64,000 bases of DNA from Nocardia sp. NBC_00565 (GTDB taxonomy: Bacteria > Actinomycetota > Actinomycetes > Mycobacteriales > Mycobacteriaceae): contig NZ_CP107785.1 of assembly GCF_036345915.1 (NCBI RefSeq), positions 806,001 through 870,000 of the forward strand, read 5' to 3'. Both the position numbers and the translations under genes were made by a program. Each line of letters opens with the position of its first letter. Position 1 is the first letter of the stretch. Of the stretch, positions 10,184 through 18,046 are shown piece after piece. The notes under the pieces are model-generated. The model was not told the origin of the DNA. It worked only from the letters and a program-made list of their open reading frames with translations, and made no database searches.

Positions 10184-10932
10184 CGGCTCCTGAATCCGTT
10201 GCGGCCGAAGTGATGGATGGTCGGACCGCCGAACTCGCGACCAACCTCGCCACCCTGAACAAGCGCATCGGCGCGGCTTGCCATGCGGCCGGCCGGGATC
10301 CGGACGAGGTGCGGCTACTGCCGGTGACGAAATTCTTCCCGGCCACCGACGTCGCGATCCTGCACCGCCTCGGCTGCCGGGAATTCGGCGAGTCCAGGGA
10401 GCAGGAGGCCACCGCGAAGGTGGCCGAGCTGGCCGCCCTGCCGGAGGTGCGCTGGCATATGATCGGCCGATTGCAGCGCAACAAGGCGCGGATCGTCGCG
10501 CGCTGGGCGCATACCGTGCACTCGGTCGACAGCGAACGTCTGGCAACGGCCCTTGACACCGCTGCGCGGGCCGCATTGGACGCCGGGGAGCGCGGTGAAC
10601 CTGTTCGAGTTCTGGTCCAGGTGAGCCTGGACACGGACCCGGGTCGCGGCGGCGTCGCCCCCGAAGATCTTGTGGCACTGACGGATCGGGTGGCCGCCGC
10701 GGCGGGACTCCAGCTCGCGGGCTTGATGGCGATCCCCCCGCTCGACGGCACACCCGACGATGCTTTTGCACGCCTGGCAAGTTTGCACGAGGTGGTCCGG
10801 GCGAACCATCCCGACGCGACCGAACTCTCGGCCGGGATGTCGGGCGATCTGGAATCGGCGATCGAACACGGTTCGACCTGTGTGCGTGTCGGTACCGCCT
10901 TGATGGGCGCTCGACCGATAACCTCGGCGTAG
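10180..10932 (+). CDS. YggS/PLPBP family pyridoxal-phosphate homeostasis protein
   Basis: A 250-residue member of the YggS (PROSC) family, single-domain PLP-binding barrel proteins that buffer free pyridoxal phosphate and have no known catalytic reaction. The PLP lysine lies in LLPVTKFFP near 45-53. Other family segments are FGESREQE, WHMIGRLQRNKA near 91 and the late LSAGMSGDLESAIEHG phosphate-binding region. Its start overlaps the pgeF stop. This is the conserved gene between pgeF and sepF in actinobacteria (Rv2148c position). Confidence 0.92.
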   Translation: MTAPESVAAEVMDGRTAELATNLATLNKRIGAACHAAGRDPDEVRLLPVTKFFPATDVAILHRLGCREFGESREQEATAKVAELAALPEVRWHMIGRLQRNKARIVARWAHTVHSVDSERLATALDTAARAALDAGERGEPVRVLVQVSLDTDPGRGGVAPEDLVALTDRVAAAAGLQLAGLMAIPPLDGTPDDAFARLASLHEVVRANHPDATELSAGMSGDLESAIEHGSTCVRVGTALMGARPITSA

Positions 10933-11038
10933 CAAAGAAACCTCATCAGTCACATTTGACACATATGCTGGGACTGGAGAGGGCTGAGCAAGACTTCAAC
11001 ACCCGGCCGCCACCGGGGCCGAAGGAAGGTCGACCGAA

Positions 11039-11071
11039 ATGAGCGAACGCGACAGCGAGGTGCAGTCATGA
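11039..11071 (+). CDS. Possible 10-codon leader ORF before sepF
   Basis: An ATG at 11039 preceded by a strong GAAGGAAGG site (11021-11029) opens a 10-codon frame, [10 protein letters not shown]. Its TGA (11069-11071) overlaps the sepF ATG (11068) as ATGA. It is out of frame with sepF and better placed for the strong ribosome site than sepF, whose own site is a weaker GAGG at 11057-11060. It may couple or tune sepF translation. There is no evidence beyond the arrangement. Confidence 0.4.
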   Translation: MSERDSEVQS

Positions 11072-11844
11072 GCACGCTGCACAAGTTCAAGGCGTACTTC
11101 GGCATGGTTCCGCTCGAGGAATACGAAGACGACTATGTCGCCGAGTCCGCCCCCCGTGGCGTGGACGAGCGTGGCTCCCGTCGGCCCCGGCCCCGTGACT
11201 ACTCCGAGCGCGCCGGTTACGGCGCGGACCGCTATGCCGATGACCGCTACGACGATGAGCCGGATTACCCTGAGCCCGCGTACAAGTCGCCGTACAAGGC
11301 GGGGTACCCGGTGTCCCGGCGCGACGATTACGTCGACGAGCCCTATGTGGACGACCGCTATGACGCGCGGCCGCGTCCCACCCGGATCGATACCGCACCG
11401 GCCGCGAGCCGATTCCGTGCGGGCGGTAACGCGCCGATGATGCGGGGAGCCACCAGGGGTGCGCTCGCCGTAGATCCCGAGGCCGAGGAGCGGCGCATGG
11501 AGGAGCGCGTGCGCCCCGAGCCCGCTCCCGCACGTCGGCCGGGGATCTTCGAGGACGGAGGTCCCTTGTCCAAGATCACGACGCTGCGCCCGCGCGACTA
11601 CAGCGAGGCCCGCATCATCGGTGAGCGTTTCCGCGAGGGCAACCCGGTGATCATGGATCTGGTCGACCTGAGCAACGCCGATGCGAAGCGGCTGGTCGAC
11701 TTCGCCGCCGGCCTGGCCTTCGCGCTGCGCGGATCGTTCGACAAGGTCGCGACCAAAGTGTTCCTGCTCTCACCGGCCGATGTCGACGTCTCGGCCGAAG
11801 AACGTCGCAGGATCGCCGAAACCGGCTTCTACAACCAGAAATAG
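11068..11844 (+). CDS. sepF: SepF, Z-ring membrane anchor
   Basis: SepF binds the FtsZ C-terminal peptide and the membrane, replacing FtsA in actinobacteria. The 258-residue protein begins [15 protein letters not shown], an amphipathic membrane-binding helix that fixes the start. Residues about 20-165 form a disordered linker rich in Asp, Tyr, Arg and Pro. The folded SepF domain is about 168-258 ([42 protein letters not shown]). It is longer than mycobacterial SepF (about 220-240) because of the linker. A 135-nt gap follows yggS. Confidence 0.95.
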   Translation: MSTLHKFKAYFGMVPLEEYEDDYVAESAPRGVDERGSRRPRPRDYSERAGYGADRYADDRYDDEPDYPEPAYKSPYKAGYPVSRRDDYVDEPYVDDRYDARPRPTRIDTAPAASRFRAGGNAPMMRGATRGALAVDPEAEERRMEERVRPEPAPARRPGIFEDGGPLSKITTLRPRDYSEARIIGERFREGNPVIMDLVDLSNADAKRLVDFAAGLAFALRGSFDKVATKVFLLSPADVDVSAEERRRIAETGFYNQK

Positions 11845-11968
11845 CGCTGTGATCCGGGGGATGTGTTAGACCCGTTGCGTATGGGGCGGACCTTTTCGAG
11901 TGACCCGCGAGCAGGTGCTTGCGGTGTGGTCATTTTGCGCGACGCGGATTTTGGGGCAGAGTGAGGCG

Positions 11969-12259
11969 GTGGCCTTGTTCGCGGTGCTGTACTTCGTACT
12001 GTTCATCTTCTGGCTGTTGTTGATCAGTCGGGTGATCGTCGAGTTCATCCGTAGCTTTGCCCGAGACTGGCGCCCGAGCGGCTTCGTCGTGGTGATCCTG
12101 GAGGTGATCTTCACGATCACCGACCCTCCGGTGAAACTCCTGAGGCGGTTGATACCCCCGGTGTCATTGGGAGGAATTCGGCTCGATCTGTCGATTATGG
12201 TCCTGCTTTTCGTCGTCTTCATCTCGATGACGTATGTGGGCGGCCACGCCGACGGGTAG
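11969..12259 (+). CDS. YggT family small membrane protein
   Basis: A 96-residue protein with two hydrophobic hairpins (about 2-24 and 70-90), matching the YggT family of unknown function that sits between sepF and wag31 in actinobacteria. The PPVKLLRRLIPP segment between the helices is typical. I chose GTG at 11969 because it gives 96 residues, the length I recall for the M. tuberculosis counterpart Rv2146c, and begins with the family-like VALFAVLYFVL. A GTG at 11900 would add 23 polar residues and is less likely. Confidence 0.85.
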   Translation: MALFAVLYFVLFIFWLLLISRVIVEFIRSFARDWRPSGFVVVILEVIFTITDPPVKLLRRLIPPVSLGGIRLDLSIMVLLFVVFISMTYVGGHADG

Positions 12260-12294
12260 CCCCGGTGTGACAGAATGAACCGAGAAGATAGCTT

Positions 12295-12312
12295 GCTAGA
12301 TCTGCTAGATCT
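12295..12312 (+). repeat. Tandem 9-bp repeat upstream of wag31
   Basis: GCTAGATCT occurs twice back to back (12295-12303 and 12304-12312), 28 nt before the wag31 ATG. Each unit carries the palindrome AGATCT. In this GC-rich window such an AT-richer repeat beside a start region could be a binding site, but no known regulator is implied. Confidence 0.5.
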
Positions 12313-12339
12313 CCAAAAGACGCGTGAAGGGATCCTTCC

Positions 12340-13203
12340 ATGCCGCTGACCCCAGCCGATGTGCACAACGTCGCGTTCAGCAAACCTCCGATCGGGAAGC
12401 GCGGCTATAACGAGGATGAAGTCGACGCCTTCCTGGATCTCGTGGAGCAGGAGCTCTCGCGTCTTATCGAAGAGAACGCTGACCTGCGCCAGCGGGTCGC
12501 GGAGCTGGATGCGGAACTGGCCGACGCCAAGAAGAACCGGGGTCTGGTCAATGCCAACGCCGTGAAAGCACCGGTGCAACAAGCCCCGCCGCCGCCACCC
12601 GAACCCATCAAACCGCCGGTGCAGCAGGCCCCGCCGCCGCCCCCGATGCCCGTCGCCGCGCCGATAGCCAAGGATGCGCCGAGCGCCGATGCGAATCTGC
12701 AGGCGGCCAAGGTACTCAGCCTCGCCCAGGAGATGGCGGACCGGCTGACCAGCGATGCGAAGCTCGAAGCGGAGAACCTGCTCTCCAATGCGCGGGCCAA
12801 CTCCGAACGCCTGGTCGGCGATGCGAGAACTCGCTCCGAGGCCATGATCGCCGATGCTCGACAGAAGTCCGATGCGATGCTCTCGGATGCGCAGACCCGA
12901 TCGGACAACCAGCTACGGCAGGCAAAAGAGAAGGCCGACGCGCTGCAGGCCGACGCCGAGCGCAAGCACACCGAGATCATGGCGACCATCACCCAGCAGC
13001 GCAGCGTGCTGGAGAGCCGGATCGAGCAGCTCAAGACCTTCGAGCGGGAATACCGGGTGCGGCTGAAATCGTACCTGGAGTCGCAGCTCGAGGAGCTGGA
13101 GAACCGTGGCTCGGCCGTTCCGGTCGACGGCGGCGAGGCCTTCGTCGACGCCAATACCGCGAACAATCTCGCTCCCGCGTCGTTCGCCAAGGGCGGCAAG
13201 TAA
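12340..13203 (+). CDS. wag31: Wag31/DivIVA polar growth protein
   Basis: Wag31 assembles at cell poles and directs apical peptidoglycan synthesis. The 287-residue protein starts with the DivIVA domain ([17 protein letters not shown], then a [17 protein letters not shown] helix). A linker at about 75-110 contains the phrase VQQAPPPPP twice. A long coiled coil covers about 120-255, with heptad-like units such as [17 protein letters not shown]. The poorly conserved tail ends KGGK. The start is supported by a GAAGGGATCC stretch upstream. It lies between yggT and ileS, an order also recalled from Corynebacterium. Confidence 0.95.
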   Translation: MPLTPADVHNVAFSKPPIGKRGYNEDEVDAFLDLVEQELSRLIEENADLRQRVAELDAELADAKKNRGLVNANAVKAPVQQAPPPPPEPIKPPVQQAPPPPPMPVAAPIAKDAPSADANLQAAKVLSLAQEMADRLTSDAKLEAENLLSNARANSERLVGDARTRSEAMIADARQKSDAMLSDAQTRSDNQLRQAKEKADALQADAERKHTEIMATITQQRSVLESRIEQLKTFEREYRVRLKSYLESQLEELENRGSAVPVDGGEAFVDANTANNLAPASFAKGGK

Positions 13204-13291
13204 TCTCGTCATAGAGAGACATCTCCGCTGTAGTTGCTGTCCTAGCAGCTAGAGGTACCGTCGAGCCGCCTGGCATGCCTAGGGGGTCATC

Positions 13292-13492
13292 ATGCTCGTC
13301 CTGACGCTCGTCCTTGCCGCGATCGGATTCGCCCTGCTTGTGGCCGCGCTGACCACCGGATCGGTGCTATGGGCCTGGGGTTGCATCCTCGTCTGTGTCG
13401 TAGGCGCTGTGCTGTTGTTGGTGAGTGCGCTCTCCATGCGGAGCTCCGACAGCGATGCCACGCCGCCACCCGGGCGGCATGCGAAGCGGTGA
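13292..13492 (+). CDS. Small two-helix membrane protein
   Basis: A 66-residue protein of unknown function. Two hydrophobic segments (about 2-22 and 26-46) are joined by a short turn, followed by a polar tail rich in Ser, Asp, Pro and Arg. An AGGGGGT ribosome site precedes the ATG. It sits 88 nt after wag31, the place of a small membrane protein in mycobacteria (Rv2144c position), so it may be that gene's counterpart; this rests on position only. Confidence 0.7.
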   Translation: MLVLTLVLAAIGFALLVAALTTGSVLWAWGCILVCVVGAVLLLVSALSMRSSDSDATPPPGRHAKR

Positions 13493-13570
13493 ACTCTCCA
13501 CTGCGCGCCTGACCCGACAATCGGGCCTAATATGTGATTTGACCGCTCTGGTTAGAATCAAACATGTAAA

Positions 13571-13810
13571 CGGCGTCGATCCGGTCATCACCGGGGAGTC
13601 TTCGGAAGAACGGTGCGCCCGGCGCGCTCAGTAGAACCGAACGGTCGAGCCCGTCACAGCTCATAACGAGAGGTCCAGGTGGTCGCGCGGCTCGCGCGGA
13701 TCCCGGACAAGCGGGGTGGTACCGCGGTATCGACGCAACCGGCGTCGTCATCGTCCCCGTGCTGACACATACGCGCCCATGGCGCGGCGGCACGAGGAGA
13801 CGCATCCGCG
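13571..13810 (+). promoter_or_regulatory. T-box riboswitch (translational type) controlling ileS
   Basis: A leader of about 240 nt directly before ileS carries T-box landmarks. A candidate isoleucine specifier ATC is at 13587-13589, followed by a CTTCGGAAG hairpin and the AGTAGAACCGAACGG block. The T-box core GGGGTGGTACCGCGG lies at 13713-13727. The bulge TGGT (13717-13720) would pair with the ACCA end of uncharged tRNA-Ile. The ribosome site GAGGA is inside a sequestering stem: TCCCCGTGCTG (13754-13764) pairs with CGGCACGAGGA (13788-13798) at 10 of 11 positions. There is no run of U, so control should be at translation initiation. Actinobacterial ileS T-boxes are a known class. Confidence 0.9.
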
Positions 13811-16800
13811 ATGGCGGACGAGACTTCCAGCAGCGCATACCCGCGCGTCGATCTCGGTGGCAGCGGGGCATCCTTCCCTGACCTGGAGCGTCGTGTGCTC
13901 GACGCCTGGGCCGCGGACGACACCTTCCGCGCCAGCATCGAGAACCGGACGGGTACGGGTGAGTTCGTCTTCTACGACGGCCCACCGTTTGCCAATGGTT
14001 TGCCTCATTACGGCCATCTACTTACCGGGTACGTCAAGGACCTGGTCCCGCGTTTCCAGACGATGCGCGGTAACCGGGTCGATCGGCGTTTCGGCTGGGA
14101 CTGCCACGGACTGCCCGCGGAAATCGAAGCGGAAAAGCAGCTCGGTATCACGGACAAATCACAGATCGATGCGATGGGGCTCGCGGAATTCAACGCGGCC
14201 TGTAAATCCTCGGTGCTGCGCTACACCGGTGAATGGCGCGATTATGTGACGCGTCAGGCCCGCTGGGTCGACTTCGACAACGACTACAAGACGCTCGATC
14301 TCGACTTCATGGAGTCGGTGATGTGGGCGTTCAAGTCGCTGCACGAGAAGGGCCTGATCTACCAGGGCTTCCGGGTGCTGCCCTACAGCTGGTACGAGCA
14401 GACGCCGCTGTCGAACCAGGAAACCCGTCTCGACGACGCCTACAAGATGCGTCAGGACCCGGCCGTCACCGTGGACATGGTGCTGCGCGTGCCCGCCGAG
14501 CATCCACTGCACGCCCTCGATGGCGCCAATGCGCTGATCTGGACCACCACGCCGTGGACGCTGCCGTCGAACCTCGCGATCGCGGTGCATCCGGATGTGC
14601 GGTACGTGCATGTGCGCGCCGCCGACGGCAAGCGCTACCTGCTGGCCGCCGAACGGGTGTCGCACTACGCGCGCGAATTCGGCGACGCTGAATCGTCTGG
14701 TCGCTCCGCAGGCTCCGCTCCTGTCGAGGTGCTCGGCGAGTTCGACGGTCTCGCGCTCGCGGATCTGTCCTACGCACCGCCATTCGACTTCTTCGTCGGT
14801 CATCCGCGCGCGCATCGCGTGCTGACCGCCGACTACGTGACCACCGACTCCGGCACCGGAATCGTGCACCTCGCCCCGGCATTCGGTGAGGAGGATATGG
14901 ACGTCGCCACCGCCAACGGCATCGAGCTGGTGCAGCCGCTGGATCCGGGCGGCAAATTCACCTCGATGGTGCCGCCGTACGAGGGCATGATGGTCTTCGA
15001 CGCCAACCCGGTGATCATCAAGGATCTCAAGACGGCCGGAAAACTGCTGCGCCACGAGACGATCGAGCACTCCTATCCGCACAGCTGGCGTTCCGGTCAG
15101 CCGCTGATCTACATGGCGGTGCCGTCCTGGTTCGTCGCGGTCACCAAGTTCCGCGACCGGATGGTCGAGCTGAACAAGCAGATCACCTGGGTGCCCGAGC
15201 ACATCCGCGACGGCCAGTTCGGCAAGTGGCTCGAGGGCGCGCGAGACTGGAACATCAGCCGGAACCGATATTGGGGCAGCCCGATCCCGGTGTGGGTCTC
15301 CGATGATCCGGCCTACCCGCGCGTCGATGTATACGGCTCACTCGATGAGCTGGAGCGCGACTTCGGCGTGCGTCCGACCGATCTGCACCGGCCGATGATC
15401 GACGAACTCACCAGGCCCAACCCCGACGATCCGACGGGTCGGTCGACCATGCGCCGGGTGCCCGAGGTGCTGGACTGCTGGTTCGAGTCCGGCTCGATGC
15501 CTTATGCCCAGGTGCACTACCCGTTCGAGAACAAGGAGTGGTTCGACAGTCACTTCCCGGGCGATTTCATCGTCGAGTACAACGGGCAGACCCGCGGCTG
15601 GTTCTACACCCTGCACGTGCTCGCCACCGCGCTCTTCGACAGCCCGGCCTTCAAAACCGTTGCCGCGCACGGCATCGTGCTCGGTGACGACGGACTGAAG
15701 ATGAGCAAGTCCAAGGGCAACTACCCCGATGTGAACGAGGTGTTCAACCGGGACGGCTCCGATGCGATGCGCTGGTTCCTGATGAGTTCGCCGATCCTGC
15801 GCGGCGGCAACCTCATCGTCACCGAGCGCGGCATCCGCGAAGGTGTCAGCCACGCGCTGCGCCCGCTGTGGAACGCCTGGACCTTCCTGCAGCTCTACGC
15901 CTCGAAGCCCGGTGTGTGGCGTACGGATTCGCCGCATGTGCTGGATCGCTACATCCTGGCCAAGCTTGCCGAGACCCGGGATGCGATGACCGAGGCGCTC
16001 GAGATCTACGACATCGCCGGCGCCTGTGAGGAGCTGCGCTCGTTCGCCGACGCGCTCACCAATTGGTATGTGCGCCGGTCGCGTTCGCGGTTCTGGGAGG
16101 AGGATCGTGACGCGGTCGACACGCTGCATACCGTGCTCGAGGTCGTCACCCGGCTGGCCGCGCCGCTGCTGCCGCTGATCTCCGAGGTGATCTGGCGCGG
16201 GCTGACCGGGGAGCGGTCGGTGCACCTGGCTGATTGGCCGGCGGGAGCGGAGCCTGCGGAGCGACCAGAAAGGACAGCGGGTTTCCTTCCGTCCGATCCG
16301 GACCTGGTGGCCGCCATGGACGAGGTCCGGGTGGTCTGCTCGACGGTGCTGAGCCTGCGCAAGGCGCAGAACTTGCGGGTGCGGCTGCCGCTGGCCGAGG
16401 TCACCATCGCCGCGCCCGACGCCGAGCGGATGCGGCCCTTCGCCGACATCATCGCCGATGAGGTGAACGTCAAGAAGGTCGATCTGACCACCGATGTCGC
16501 CGTGCACGGCCGTTTCGAGTTGGTCGTGAACGCCCGCGCCGCCGGCCCGCGCCTGGGCAAGGACGTGCAGACGGTGATCAAGGCGGTGAAAGCGGGCGAA
16601 TGGTCCGAGAACGCCGAGGGCGTGGTCACCGCGGCGGGTATCGAACTGCTGCCGGAGGAGTACACCCAGCGTCTGGTCGCGGCCGAACCGGAATCCACCG
16701 CGGCCCTGCCCGGGAATGCGGGCCTGGTCGTGCTCGATTCGGCGGTGACCGAGGAACTCGAGGCCGAGGGCTGGGCGCGCGATGTCATCCGCGATCTGCA

Positions 16801-17005
16801 GGAGACGCGAAAGTCCTTGGGGCTGGATGTGTCCGACCGCATCACCGTGGTGCTGGAGGTGCCGCAGGACAAGGCGACGTGGGCGCAGACCCATCGCGAC
16901 TTGATCGCGGGCGAAATCCTGGCCACCGCGCTGAGTTTCGGTGATCCGGGCGCGGATGCCGCCGATATCGTCGGAGGCGTGCGGGTTTCCATCGCCAAGG
17001 TCTGA
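13811..17005 (+). CDS. ileS: Isoleucyl-tRNA synthetase, eukaryotic-like type
   Basis: IleRS charges tRNA-Ile with isoleucine. The 1064-residue class I enzyme has the HIGH-type motif HYGH at 66-69 in [20 protein letters not shown] and KMSKS at 630-634. The long form and wording ([19 protein letters not shown]) match the eukaryotic-like IleS2 group found in mycobacteria, which is often mupirocin-tolerant; tolerance here is an inference. An editing domain lies between about 200 and 400. Two inserted peptides, [10 protein letters not shown] near 297 and [12 protein letters not shown] near 812, are encoded by the GCGGAGC repeat and its flanks. The T-box leader upstream sets the start at 13811. Confidence 0.96.
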   Translation: MADETSSSAYPRVDLGGSGASFPDLERRVLDAWAADDTFRASIENRTGTGEFVFYDGPPFANGLPHYGHLLTGYVKDLVPRFQTMRGNRVDRRFGWDCHGLPAEIEAEKQLGITDKSQIDAMGLAEFNAACKSSVLRYTGEWRDYVTRQARWVDFDNDYKTLDLDFMESVMWAFKSLHEKGLIYQGFRVLPYSWYEQTPLSNQETRLDDAYKMRQDPAVTVDMVLRVPAEHPLHALDGANALIWTTTPWTLPSNLAIAVHPDVRYVHVRAADGKRYLLAAERVSHYAREFGDAESSGRSAGSAPVEVLGEFDGLALADLSYAPPFDFFVGHPRAHRVLTADYVTTDSGTGIVHLAPAFGEEDMDVATANGIELVQPLDPGGKFTSMVPPYEGMMVFDANPVIIKDLKTAGKLLRHETIEHSYPHSWRSGQPLIYMAVPSWFVAVTKFRDRMVELNKQITWVPEHIRDGQFGKWLEGARDWNISRNRYWGSPIPVWVSDDPAYPRVDVYGSLDELERDFGVRPTDLHRPMIDELTRPNPDDPTGRSTMRRVPEVLDCWFESGSMPYAQVHYPFENKEWFDSHFPGDFIVEYNGQTRGWFYTLHVLATALFDSPAFKTVAAHGIVLGDDGLKMSKSKGNYPDVNEVFNRDGSDAMRWFLMSSPILRGGNLIVTERGIREGVSHALRPLWNAWTFLQLYASKPGVWRTDSPHVLDRYILAKLAETRDAMTEALEIYDIAGACEELRSFADALTNWYVRRSRSRFWEEDRDAVDTLHTVLEVVTRLAAPLLPLISEVIWRGLTGERSVHLADWPAGAEPAERPERTAGFLPSDPDLVAAMDEVRVVCSTVLSLRKAQNLRVRLPLAEVTIAAPDAERMRPFADIIADEVNVKKVDLTTDVAVHGRFELVVNARAAGPRLGKDVQTVIKAVKAGEWSENAEGVVTAAGIELLPEEYTQRLVAAEPESTAALPGNAGLVVLDSAVTEELEAEGWARDVIRDLQETRKSLGLDVSDRITVVLEVPQDKATWAQTHRDLIAGEILATALSFGDPGADAADIVGGVRVSIAKV
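14699..14721 (-). repeat. GCGGAGC-type dispersed repeat in ileS, reverse orientation
   Basis: A 23-nt sequence that on the minus strand is identical to the copy at 16244-16266. It contains two GCGGAGC units separated by CT. It is read in frame as part of ileS, between the conserved editing-domain segments YAREFGDAE and VEVLGEFDG. Confidence 0.8.
16244..16266 (+). repeat. GCGGAGC-type dispersed repeat in ileS, forward orientation
   Basis: A perfect 23-nt match to the minus-strand sequence of 14699-14721. The flanks are also partly shared: both copies continue with AGA and, five bases later, CAGCG. It sits in frame between ADWP and [13 protein letters not shown] of ileS, where related enzymes as I recall them have a short loop. 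Confidence 0.8.
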
Positions 17006-17040
17006 TCCGGCGAGCGCTAGAGCTCGGTCTTTCGACCGGC

Positions 17041-17074
17041 AGTCGGGGCGGGACCACTCGGTCCCGCCCCGACT
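17041..17074 (+). terminator. Perfect 15-bp hairpin after ileS
   Basis: AGTCGGGGCGGGACC (17041-17055) and its exact complement (17060-17074) flank a 4-nt loop, 36 nt after the ileS stop. No T-run follows, as is usual for actinobacterial hairpin terminators. Confidence 0.75.
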
Positions 17075-17099
17075 CATGTCGCACGACCGCCGATCAGCA

Positions 17100-17115
17100 T
17101 GTGACATAGATCACA
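17100..17115 (+). promoter_or_regulatory. CRP/GlxR-type operator upstream of the NlpC/P60 gene
   Basis: TGTGACATAGATCACA fits the CRP/GlxR consensus TGTGA-N6-TCACA exactly, including the central TA favoured by GlxR. The symmetry extends to AGCATGTGA / TCACATGCT (17096-17119), giving 9-nt perfect arms. It lies 276 nt before the NlpC/P60 ATG. In corynebacteria and mycobacteria, CRP-family regulators control cell-wall hydrolase genes of the rpf type, which fits this placing. Confidence 0.8.
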
Positions 17116-17391
17116 TGCTGGTAAATAGCTGATTCCTTGTCGTGCTCGCACAATGCCCGGCACAATCGGGGATGTTGCTGCTGGTGCGGAGAGGCACTCC
17201 TGTGGTGGCAGTGAATGTTCGTACTTGAACTGCTCTACCTGAAATACCTTGCGCCCAAGGCGGATACACGCAGATCTATTGAGCGATCTGCCACGCAATC
17301 GCTACGGCCGCAGGTGCTGTGAAGTGCGGTTCCCTCCCCGACGGCGAGGCCGGTACCGCGCGGTAGCCGGGTCGACGGAAGGGACGAGCAC
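17116..17391 (+). other. Long 5' region of the NlpC/P60 gene with possible RNA structure
   Basis: 276 nt between the CRP-like site and the NlpC/P60 start with no gene. A hairpin GCAGATC/GATCTGC lies at about 17270-17291. Nearer the start, TCCCT can pair with AGGGA around a GC-rich segment ending at the ribosome site GGAAGGGA. I looked for the conserved 3' block of the c-di-AMP (ydaO) riboswitch, common before actinobacterial wall hydrolases, and did not find it. Confidence 0.35.
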
Positions 17392-17961
17392 ATGACCAGA
17401 AAACCATTGCGCCGGATAGCCTTCGGGCTTCTGGTATCCACCGTCTTGACGCTCGCACTGGCCGGACCGGCCAGCGGTGACAGCGGCAGCGCCTCCGGTT
17501 CGGGCGACTCGGGATCCGCCTCCGGTTCGGGCGGCTCCGGATCTGCCTCCGGTTCGGGCGGCTCGGGATCCGCCTCCGGCAGTTCCAGCGGGTCCGCGGC
17601 ACTGCCGCTGCCGAGTGTCGCTGGACTCGGCGCGTTGACCGCCGCGTACACGCAGATCGGCAAACCCTACGAGTGGGGTGGCACCGGACCTTTCACCTGG
17701 GATTGCTCGGGCCTGGTCCAATGGGCGTTCCGCCAGGTCGGCGTGAATCTCCCGCGCACCACCTGGCAGCAGGCCAGGGTCGGTGCCACGGTGCCGTTCT
17801 GGGCACTCTCGCTCGGCGATGTCGTCATCCTCAACGACGACGCTTCGCACGTCGGCATCTACGCGGGCTCCGGCCAGATCCTCGACGCCCACGACTGGGG
17901 CGTACCCGTCGGCCTGCATCCGCTGGACGAGTTCGACATCTTCACCATCCGTCGCTTCTGA
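17392..17961 (+). CDS. Secreted NlpC/P60 peptidoglycan endopeptidase
   Basis: A 189-residue exported protein likely to cut stem peptides in peptidoglycan. A signal peptide (basic MTRKPLRRIAFG start, hydrophobic core, cleavage after the GPASG region near 25-30) is followed by a Gly/Ser/Ala linker made of a nine-residue repeat. The catalytic domain spans about 75-189: Cys in WDCSGLVQW near 103-111, His in DDASHVGIYAG near 150-160, and a third polar position in DAHDWG near 166. It stands alone behind the terminator of ileS with a CRP/GlxR-like site upstream, suggesting regulated wall remodelling. Confidence 0.9.
   Translation: MTRKPLRRIAFGLLVSTVLTLALAGPASGDSGSASGSGDSGSASGSGGSGSASGSGGSGSASGSSSGSAALPLPSVAGLGALTAAYTQIGKPYEWGGTGPFTWDCSGLVQWAFRQVGVNLPRTTWQQARVGATVPFWALSLGDVVILNDDASHVGIYAGSGQILDAHDWGVPVGLHPLDEFDIFTIRRF
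17476..17577 (+). repeat. Tandem 27-bp coding repeat (Gly/Ser linker)
   Basis: Three near-identical 27-bp units at 17497-17523, 17524-17550 and 17551-17577, each starting GGTTCGGGCG and ending GCCTCC, follow a 21-nt partial unit at 17476-17496. Each unit encodes GSG(D/G)SGSAS. Multiples of nine codons keep the frame, so copy number could vary between strains and change linker length. Confidence 0.85.
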
Positions 17962-18046
17962 TCTCGGGGCGCACGCCGCACGTGGATCGGCTAGGTTTCC
18001 CTGCGACCAGCGCGGCTGCGCGCAAGACGCAACGATGGGGATCTAG

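Noticed and set aside
10956..10970. TTGACA plus TATGCT before sepF as a promoter
   Set aside because: The two hexamers are only 2 nt apart and no -10 is seen at the right distance.
15338..17107. A 589-codon minus-strand frame across ileS
   Set aside because: Antisense shadow; ileS has both signature motifs and a T-box leader.
17292..17391. A c-di-AMP (ydaO) riboswitch before the NlpC/P60 gene
   Set aside because: Suggested by gene type and by GC-rich pairing, but the conserved 3' block of that riboswitch was not found.
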